Origin: Panicum virgatum
Taxonomy: Eukaryota > Streptophyta > Magnoliopsida > Poales > Poaceae
Length of the DNA: 64,000 bases
Direction: 5' to 3'
Assembly: GCF_016808335.1 (NCBI RefSeq)
Contig: NC_053146.1
Coordinates: 25,140,938 to 25,204,937 of the forward strand
The notes beneath the pieces are model-generated. The model was not told where the DNA came from and searched no databases. It saw nothing but the letters and a program-made list of their open reading frames with translations. The stretch's first letter is position 1; each line of letters begins with the position of its first letter. The translations under genes were made by a program, and so were the position numbers. Positions 55,437 to 64,000 of the stretch are shown here, piece after piece.

Positions 55437-58400
55437 TGTAACACCCGGTTTACAAAAGGACATAAACCGAGCAATTATATACGTGCCAGGATCAAGTCAC
55501 ACGTATATACAATAGAATGAACAATATATCACATCACATATCACGTAAAAAGATATAATAAAGCGAATACGAATGTTATTTATTACATGAATGACAAAAA
55601 TGTCTAATACAGCGGAAGCGTAAAAACATATATGTAAACTCTCGGAAGCTGGGCGCCACAGGGACGTCGACTAGGAGACGAACGCCTAGAAGTCCTCGTA
55701 CTCCTGGTAGCTCCGGGTGAACTCCTTCGCGTCGGCAGGAACTGAGCAGTAGTAGAGTATCCCCAAGAGGAAAAAGAGTAGAGTAGGCAAGAGTGAGTAC
55801 ACAACTTGTACTCAACAAGTATAACACAAACTATGAGGCTCTAAAGTTGGCTGACTCAACTGCATTAGCTTTTAAGTCTTGGCAAAGTTTTATTACAGCT
55901 ATTTACAACAAGTTGATGAATTACCATAAACCTAGTTACATAATAATTAATCAGAATTAATTATGAACTACTAAGAACCAAACCAAACCAAACCACCCGG
56001 GGAACCCCCCTAATCAAAGGAAGATAACCTCACTAATCAAAAGGAGGATCTGGGCCGCTCATGACCGTGAGCACGGCTAGTATACTAGTTTTACACTCTG
56101 CAGAGGTTGCACATCTTTACCCACAAGTCGTGAGCTACGCTAGTTGTTCATCACACTTCCATAGGTGAGATGGCTAGCAAACTCACTACGAGGCCTTTAC
56201 AAAGAATCTTGTTGGTAAGGAGTAACCGCAAAGGTGGATCGGCGACTATGGAGCAGGTCTAGTGGGCGTCAAGACACAGAAGCACAGACTAGGCCACTCA
56301 GTACGAGGGCCATAGAAGCTTACCTCCCCTTCCCCGCAGGTAAGTTACTCCAAACCAAAAAGACCTAATTAGTAAGCCAAGACCGTCCCATTCCAGTCTT
56401 GTGGTAGCGCTGTTGTCCCAGGTTGTCGTTCTATGAACCGGTCCTTATGGAGAGTGGCCAACCTAGCACTAAGTACCGTGCTAGCCCCCTAAACCATGTT
56501 TCTAACAAAAACCAATTTTTAACGGGACGTGAGCCACTCAAGCACAGATCACAGAGGGCCACTCCCAGAATTAAGTTGCATATACCATTAATCAAATTAA
56601 TTAAAAAGGACCCCGTGTGTTATAGCGCGGCACCTAGCACAACTAACCAAAATGCAACCCAAGGGATATATATATAAGGTAATAAAGTGGCTATGAAAGT
56701 CCTTATAGGCATACAGTATTAAATGCAGAATGAAAAATGTATTTAAAGGTGATAGGTGTTGTTCATGTTATACTTGCCTTCCTCAAACTGTTCCTGCAGC
56801 TCAAACTGCTCAGAAGATGGTGGCTGATCCGGGTACTAGTACTGATGCTCCTCCGGTAGCTCAATGTCTACTCACGAACACATGGCCAAAAACAAGGCAA
56901 CCCATAAACATACAAGCAAACAAGAGCAAACACTAAGAAACAGTACAACAATACATGAAAACAGCAAACAAAACTAAGCTAGAACTATTCTGCGCGTTAC
57001 AATGATCGCGAGGACATAAAGATCGCCTAAAATGGAGCTAGAACGCAAAATCTAGGCCTAAAACAAGATCCAGGGGCTTAACTGTAAGAAAAACAGAGAT
57101 TCTGGGGGTTTTCTGCAAAATCTAGGGACCTATATGTAATTAACGGTTAGATACAGGGGCTAGCACACAAAAACAGCAGGTCTGGACCGCGGGTTCTAAA
57201 AGAGAAAAGTGTAGGGGCCTAAGTGCTAAAAACAGGGTCAAACTGGAATTTCTTTTGAACTAACCGGGACTGCAGGTTAATTTCAAAAGTGTTCGGGGAC
57301 TCTTTAGCAAAACTACCTAGACGAACCGGTATGTGTGGATCTGGGCCAACAGATCTAGATCTGGCGGCTCGGGTTCAAAGGATTCTAGATCTAATCTTGA
57401 TCGCTGGTTTCAGATTGGGCGGCCGGGGTTCGTTCGCGGCCGACAACGGCGGCGATCAGTCGCCGGTGGTGAGCCGCGCGGCAGGACCTCGCCGGGATTC
57501 GCCGTACTCGGCACACCAGGGGTCGATTCAACCCGTGCTCGGGTCTGGGAGGCTCAGGAAGGCACGTGTGATGCACCTAGGGCATCTACGCGGCGTGCCA
57601 AGGTGCGGAGCAGCGTGCACGGCTGCGGAGGCGGTCTTGTGGCGGCGGTCTTGCCGACGAGCGCGCGTTCGCGCGGCACCGAGCTTAGTTCAGAGTGGTA
57701 CGGGTTTGGGGCACATGTGCGAAGCAGCACTGAACCTACATGGAGTCTACGCGGGCTACCTGGCAAGGCCGCCACGCTCCACCACGGCGGGGTGGCGCTC
57801 TGCGCGGCAGCCGCAAGCCAGGGACGGCGTCCAAGGCCCTGTGCGCGATATGGGCTATGCTAGCTGGTCTAAAAGGGAGAGCAGGCGGAGGAGGTCCTCA
57901 CCGAGGCCGGGATTGACTGGACGTGCGGCGTAGCAGGGTCAGCGGTGAGCTCCGGGCAATGGTCGCGGGCGGCGCTCGAGGAAGGGGCCAAAGGCGTGCG
58001 TCTCCCGGCGTCTGAGCTCCACGGGCGGGTGTGGCGTCGTGCTGCGAGGTTGAATAGTGGGTCAGGAAGGCTGGAATCGCGCCGGCGACGTGGAATCGGG
58101 ACGGCGGGCCGTTTACCTGTAGCGGTGCTCCTGGGCAAATCCGGCATGAGCGGGGGCCGAGGTCGAGAATGGCTGGGCCTGTGATGCTCCTGGGTTCATA
58201 GCGAAGCTCTTGGGGTAGCTTGCCGGGGTTGTGGCGCGGCGGAGCAGCGGGTCTGCGGTGGCGCAGAGCTTCAGCACGGTGGAGCTCGGCGAGGCGGCTG
58301 GGTTCGGTTTGGAGCTGAGAAAGGGAGCGAGGTGCGGGTGCAGGGGTCTCGTGGGGAGGTTTAAAGAGGATAGCGTGGGGATCACTGCGTAGGGCAGCGG

Positions 58401-59203
58401 GAAAAGGATCCTGTCGATCTCGCCGATGATCTCGAGCGTTGGCTGATCGGGGAAGAAGAGAAAAGGGAAAGGGTGATGCTGACTAGTGGGGTCCGATTGT
58501 CAGTGGGGGAGGAGGATAACGGCGTGCGGCATCTGCGGGATCGAGCCGAGGAGCTGACAACGAGCCCAAAGAGGTCGGGCGGAACGCGCGACTGGCTTGA
58601 GCCGGGCTGTGCTGACAGGTGGGCCGCGGCTGTCGGGTGGAGGAGGGGCGCTCATAGCTGCTGGAGCTGCGCTACTGCGCTGCTGCGCTGAGGCTGACGG
58701 CAGGCCCGGTTTGTCAGCGGAAGAAGGAAAGGGCGCCGGTGCTGTGTGGGAGAGGCTGGTGTGTGGGGTCCTTGTGTCAAGCAAGGGGTTGCCACGTGTG
58801 CGGTCGTGCTGGGGCGCTGCTGGCGCGCTTGCTGGGCCGCGATTCCTGGGCCTTGGGCGTGGAGCTTGCCTGGGCTAACGGTTTGGGCTGCGAGGAGGGT
58901 TTGTTGGTTGGGCTGGTCACGGGTTTGGGCTGGGTTGGCTGCTGGACTGTTTCCTTCTTTCTTTCTTTTTCAAACCGCACTCAAACTATTTGAATTCAAA
59001 TTCAATTTGAATTCAAAGCACACTCAATTAAATAAGATTATGCACCAGCATGAATGCACAACATGTTTAAACTTAGAAAAAAATTTAATTAATTGTGAAA
59101 GAAAATTAAAGTAAATGCAAGGCTAAGCATATAAACCTTAGAAAATTAAATAAAGCTAATTAAATTTATTATTAAATGCTGAAATTTAAATTAGGGTGTT
59201 ACA
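55437..59203 (-). mobile_element. Solo LTR L of the J family (3767 bp), TSD GTCAA
   Basis: Perfect GTCAA flanks (55432-55436 and 59204-59208). Ends TGTAACACCC and GGTGTTACA are intact. Same blocks as J and K: GAGTACA/TGTACTC at 55795-55813, GC-rich middle (57300-58950), palindrome at 58989-59017, and ATGCACCAGCATGAATGCA. Long frames in the GC-rich part are spurious. About 320 bp longer than the J LTR, so indels have accumulated. Confidence 0.95.
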
Positions 59204-59208
59204 GTCAA

Positions 59209-60406
59209 AGGGGTAATAGCTGTCATGAACAGTGATTGGGTACACGAAGGGGAAATGTTACCCGAAGCAATTCGGATCCAAAACCCCTCGTACTCCCTTC
59301 CCTGTTTCATCCAAGGAACTGCTGTCTTAGTTCTCTATAGTCCTACGGTTGGAGCAAACATCATGTATGCATCTTTTGCGCTTAGCCATCTAAGCGACGA
59401 TCCTTTGCTCCCAACCTTGAGATCCCTATGGGTTGGCCCTCGTTCCACCATTGAAGGGATCAGAATCTTGCACAACATACCCATTTGGTACAAAAAATCA
59501 GAAATTGCCCTGGATTTCCACATCTTTGAAGTCCAAGACTTCAACGTTTTAATCGGGCAACCCATCGAGAAGTTGTTCCAAATCATCCCCTCATCAGGAA
59601 CCCTCGACGCAACTCTTGGGGGTAGAGATTTTAGCTCGCCAATCCTTCAGTCTAAAGATTCCTTGGCCGAACCTATGCCCCAAGAAGAACAAGTTGACGA
59701 AGTGCCAGCCATTTTCCCAGCCAAAACTCCTGAGTCTTCTTTAGAAAAAGATGCTAAACCTTTCATTCAAAAAGAAGACGATCAGGAAGAAATCTTTGAG
59801 TTAACAACATTTCTTCAAAAATCTTCACAAAGGAGCTTCAATGATGAATTTAGGGAAAATGCTTTTGCCACTCCAAACCCTTGCTTAGAAAATCCAATGG
59901 AGGAGCTTCATGTTGACCACGATCTACTCAAGGAAGTGAAGTTCGTATCCCTGTTCGTTTCATCTAACCCTATCTCTCATCTTTATGAAACTGAACAACC
60001 TCCATCACCCTCGAGTAAGATTAAGCCTTGTCCCTCTGGCCCAATGTTTCACTTTGAATCTCTTGAAAAGGAGAACTTTTGTGCCATGGACCTTCCTCAG
60101 ACTCTTGAGTCCAAGATAGAGAATTACAAAAATTGGCACGAAAACGTTGAATTTCCTCAAGATTCGTGCCCACATAAGGAAACACCAGAGTCCATCTCTC
60201 CTAGCGCCACGTGCTCCCACCAGAATTCCAACCGCCTCTTGAACTCTCCTAGTAAAATGTATAGAAGGGTGGTTGTAGATGCTTTCATTTATCGTAAGCA
60301 TAGCAGGTCTCGAGGAAGCACTATGGCACTGACCTTGCAGCTCAAACGCAATCAACGAATGGTGGTGAAGGTGGGAACTACATCACCAATATTAGCTGCA
60401 GGATGA
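59209..60406 (+). pseudogene. B protease-like region after L
   Basis: Open for about 400 codons in register with the gag frame before L. Contains MNSDWVHEGEMLPEAIRI, SYSLPCFIQGTAVLVLYSPT, VGANIMYASFALSHL, and LDFHIFEVQDFNVLIGQPIE, which resemble the retropepsin-like fold of grass Gypsy elements, although the usual D-T/S-G active site is not evident (SPTVGAN stands in its place). A long acidic tail follows with no domain. Ends at 60406. In this copy it may be a structural relic and not an active protease. Confidence 0.7.
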
Positions 60407-63231
60407 AGACCCCATGGTCAAGCTTATGACCTTAAACAAAGCACTACCGAAAGATAACCCGACTATTTAAAAAAAAGAGATAATAAGAGAATGTTTGTAA
60501 GGCAGTATGCACCTTCGGGTATTTTTTGGTCGCTAACCCTTTCAGGTCAAGAATAAAAAGAACGAAGGACATGCGACGCCCAAGAACATGGGAACTGCTC
60601 CAACTAGATGCTGGGGATTACTCTGACGGAAACACCAACACCACACACTTGAATCTTGGCGTCCCGACACACAAAAGTTCAAGTGTGGGGGAAGTTGGTG
60701 GGCAAATCACTTCAAGTTCTATTCAAGGAGTATCCTAGTTTACAGAAGGATCAGCTCTCGCTTTCTTAAAAAAAAAGAGAGAAGTGAGCGAGGAAGGGAG
60801 TAAGAGTGAAGGCTAGCAATCTTCACACAAATCTGAGGCTGCCAAGTGTACATGCCTCCTACCCGTGGCATTATACTTAATTAAGCAAAACCCAGTTTTG
60901 CTGCCTTGCTCCAAATCTTGCTCTCGTGCGCGCTTACAAAAGCCTCGCCATAGTCCTCATCCACTTCTAGCTTTGCAAAGCACCATTCTAGCAGCCCGAG
61001 CTCTCACACCAAAGGAATGATCCTTTTCTGGCCTGGGCCTTTGCTACTCCTGTCCATTTGGCACTCACTCGCACACATGAAAGGAGACGTATTTTAAGCC
61101 TCCAATCATCGTGCCAATGGAGCATGCCAGCAAGGCCCAGGGTTCCTACACACTAATCGTATGTATGACCCAGCCTTGTAGTCATCTGAGTCAGCATGGT
61201 CTATGTGTCCTCCTTCACTTCAGCATGCATCAAAAATGGAGGAGTCATCGACAACCAAATATGACCATGCCACCACTACAGCAATATCAAGACATCCATC
61301 CTACATGCAGATGGTAAGTGCACCCAGGTATGTAACCCTGAGTTCACCAATCTCCTTCTGAACATAACTTGATCTTCAAAATTCATGCTTCCTTTGTTTT
61401 TGCTTGTATGCTCTGGTTTGGGTGTATCAACGTTGTGCATCCATAGGCTTTTTGAATTAAGCATGGTGCTTAGGTTAAAACAGCCTTCTTTAATCAAATT
61501 AGACATGGTGTCGAGTTTGGTTAATGAACCATTGAGTTAATACTATCACATACTTTGGATGCATATCTTTTTGAGGACTAACCCCTGTAGGAAATTTCAA
61601 AATTGATGGATAAGTCCGCAAGTTCATGCTGGAGAAAAACAAAGGCGCAGGAGGCACGTCATCAAAAATTGCACAACATGCAAGGGAAGCACAGATCACC
61701 TTTCCAAGGTGCACTGTGAGTATATTGTCAAAATACTCCTTCCCGTTTGTGCAAGTTTTATCGCAGCCTTGTTTAAGATGCAAATTTGGTGAACAACAAT
61801 AAAAAGAAATAAAAACCTTTTGATAAACCAAAAAGGGAAATATCTTTCTTAAAAAAATGAATGAAAATAACCATCTATCCATGCAATTTGAACTTTGGAA
61901 TATGATTTTAATTAACCATGGATGTGAACAACAAATCAAAAAAATAAATGATGGAATACTTTCAAAGAAAAAATTGTTTCGGCATTTCTCGAATATTTGT
62001 TGTCCACTAACCTTTTGCAGGGAATGAAAAGAATGCAACCAAGGAGCAGCGTGAACACCCTAACACTCATACAACCCTCCTTGGTCCAAGAGGGAGACAG
62101 ATGCACAAGGAGCCAGGCAGAACGAAGTGCAAAGTTTGGCTTTATGAATGTAGAGCTTAACTCTTGCATCTTTGTTCAGCGATTGGTAAGTTCCATCAGG
62201 TAAAGATTCCACATACCTTGTGCACCCTCGTTCATTTCTTCACCCTACAAAGTTACCCATGATGCCTAGCTTGCCATAATAAAAAGAAAATAAAAAATAT
62301 ACCTATAATGAAAATAATAATAAAAAGAAACTTAGGCACTTAGGCATTTCATGCACCTTGCCCCAATAAAAATTTGACTCCCCGGTAATTCAAAACCAGT
62401 AGAGTCCTTGTTTGTATTGTCTTCCTTTTGAATAAAAGCAGGTACAAGAATAAGTGTGGGGGAGATCTTTCAAAGACGCCATTTGCAAACTCATTCAAGA
62501 TCTCTCCCCCAACATGTTGCACAACATCGCCGGTCATGCACGGTGAAGAACAGGACAGATGGGATCCAGAGAGGGATGACTGAACCTCTGGTTTGATCAA
62601 ACCAACTCTGATTTCCCTCAGTCACCTCTTCTTCCTCTTCAAATGATGGTTTGTGCAAACACACTCCTCATACTCCCTAAGTCTTAGAGTTTAATTGATT
62701 TTAATGCTAATCACTAAAATTTGAACTCAACAAACCTTGCTAATCACATGCACTCCATGCACTTCATGATAAACTTGCATACTCTTTATTCCTTAATTTT
62801 CACCTCGTTCCTGTGAACTAAAATATGATAGGGAACCCATGCTATCTAATAATTGACCTTTGAGATATGGTTAAAACGAATGGAACCTAGTTCTTCCTTG
62901 CAAAGTACTTGGGATTTCTTTTATAAAATTTAAAAATTTAATAGCATGGCTCCTCATTTGTTTATGAAATTCCTATCCAAGGCCATATGTTGTTCGAAAT
63001 TGTACATATGCAACTTATTATCACATTGAGCTTTGTCAAATTATTGTGACCCTTTGTGAGATACATTTCATACTCCCATGATCAAGATCACGTACACTCC
63101 ACATATATTCTGCCAACTTCTACACTGGAAGTTGCGCGAGAACATTTCACCCATCCATCCATTTTCATCCTAGTAAATAAAACTCCATTTTATTCATGAC
63201 TACTCTCTCGAAGTTATCATTTCAAGAAAAA

Positions 63232-63397
63232 GGACATGGGCTATGAAAAAATAAATAAAAGACATGCTCAAGAAAGCATGATGAAAAAAAAAGTTGGACA
63301 CATGAAGGTCCAAAGTATTAAAAAAAGAGAGTTGGACACATGAAGGTCCAAGTATTCAAAGAAAAGAAAAAAAAAGAGAAAGAGATAGCCCATGTCC
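63232..63397. repeat. Inverted repeat enclosing direct repeats in the 3' interior of B
   Basis: GGACATGGGCTAT (63232-63244) and its exact reverse complement (63385-63397) flank a region with two copies of GTTGGACACATGAAGGTCCA (starting 63293 and 63331). Confidence 0.75.
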
Positions 63398-63917
63398 AAA
63401 GAAAAGAAATGAGAGAGAGATGGTTCATTAAATGAGTTTAAACACCATCCATATAAAATTAAAATATTCACACTTGCACATCTTGATCAAGGTTTATGAC
63501 TTGTTTCTCCTTCGGATCTAGTTTTTGACTTAGCAACATATGAGGAACAGGTATGCCTTCAACTTTCTCTCTACCCTAAGCTCCACATAAAAGCCTTTCT
63601 AGAGGTAGGAGAAAAAGAAGGCAACACTTTGCCTTGGTGAGGAAACCAAAAAGCAAAAAGAGAGATCTGAGAGAACAAACAGAGGAGCTAGGCGATATTT
63701 GATTTCAAAAATTCATAAAACCCAAGTTTCTGAGTAAGGGAGACTAAGGAACCTGAAGTTTAAACCGTTCCAAGTTTCCATTACCAAGATAAGCATGGTA
63801 GAAACTTAAAAAGTTCACAAGTCTGGGAAAAAACTTGAAATAACTTGTATGTAGGTTTCTTCGAAGGAGTTGCATCCACTTTAGTCTTCACCTCTTTACT
63901 TGAGGACGAGCAAAGGC

Positions 63918-63932
63918 TAAGTGTGGGGGTGT
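63918..63932 (+). other. Polypurine tract of B
   Basis: CTAAGTGTGGGGGTG just before the 3' LTR start TGTTGACGG. The box GAGGACGAGCAAAGG precedes it, as in D. Confidence 0.8.
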
Positions 63933-64000
63933 TGTTGACGGTCCTTAAATCAGAAATAAAGCTGTCAACTCCTGCATCTTTTCATAACTTTCAAGCACCA
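63933..64000 (+). repeat. 3' LTR of B, first 68 bases (cut by window end)
   Basis: TGTTGACGGTCC onward. It matches the 5' LTR except for four differences clustered in the first 20 bases. Confidence 0.9.

Larger units (their letters stand above)
60407..63932 (+). other. 3' non-coding interior of B
   Basis: No RT, RNase H or integrase. It holds polypurine-like boxes AAGTGTGGGGGAA (60681-60693) and TAAGTGTGGGGGAG (62451-62464), and the functional one at 63918-63932. Near 63232-63397 a 13-bp inverted repeat encloses A-rich sequence and a 38-bp-period direct repeat. Short frames show no motif. Confidence 0.6.
53203..64000 (+). mobile_element. Non-autonomous Gypsy-type element B (gag and protease-like only), interrupted by L
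   Basis: The 5' LTR is 53203-54416 (1214 bp, TGTTG..CAACA), with a tRNA-Asp PBS at 54425-54442. The 3' LTR begins at 63933 after a polypurine tract and leaves the window after 68 bases. Without L the interior is about 5.7 kb. It codes for gag and a protease-like region, then has 3.5 kb without RT or integrase. It therefore needs enzymes from a relative. Confidence 0.88.

Overview
The window is grass (Poaceae, probably panicoid) nuclear DNA made almost entirely of nested LTR retrotransposons. I see no host gene that I can support, no rRNA or tRNA gene, and nothing bacterial. The evidence is long LTRs with TG..CA ends and 5-bp target-site duplications (TSDs), primer-binding sites (PBS) matching tRNA-iMet and tRNA-Asp, chromovirus and Tat/Retand polyproteins, a Sirevirus-type 3' end, and mean gene density of zero. 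The species cannot be fixed from sequence alone.

Layout. (1) 1-6543: 5' end of a minus-strand element (C) with a 4.3-kb LTR, a tRNA-iMet PBS, a leader full of hairpins and an uncharacterised coiled-coil ORF. (2) 6549-8618: 3' end of a plus-strand Sirevirus (Copia) with repeated polypurine boxes and its 3' LTR. (3) 8619-21760: an old minus-strand host layer (ORF1-like and gag-protease fragments) carrying a solo LTR (F, 8974-10243, TSD CCTTT) and a 9.6-kb non-autonomous element (D, 10332-19922). (4) 21760-24272: LTR rubble with an embedded Gypsy pol/LTR fragment, then the 3' end of a minus-strand element (I). (5) 24278-52161: a plus-strand Tat/Retand Gypsy element (A, TSD ACGAC) with a decayed gag-pol and two antisense ORFs. 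(6) 25422-37491: a nearly intact minus-strand Tekay-type chromovirus (J, TSD GCATT) sitting inside the 5' LTR of A. (7) 38585-42085: a solo LTR (K, TSD CAGGC) in the gag of A. (8) 53203-end: a plus-strand element (B) with gag and protease-like frames but no reverse transcriptase, cut by a solo LTR (L, 55437-59203, TSD GTCAA).

Nesting gives a relative order: I is older than A and B; A is older than J and K; B is older than L. J is the youngest datable piece: its two 3448-bp LTRs differ at only about 20 sites counted by eye. C, J, K and L belong to the same broad long-LTR group; J, K and L are clearly one family.

How the parts work together. J carries everything for autonomous movement (gag, protease, RT, RNase H, integrase, chromodomain) apart from two stop codons, and its gag appears to be interrupted by a 110-bp GT-AG intron. 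A has the Tat-lineage layout, with a second archaeal-type RNase H and an antisense gene of three exons encoding a plant mobile domain, plus an acidic antisense ORF; each antisense ORF has its own TATA-like box. B and D lack RT and integrase and must depend on relatives. The most novel-looking signal is the leader of C (1597-1975), a chain of hairpins whose two tandem 128-bp units differ by compensatory base-pair changes.
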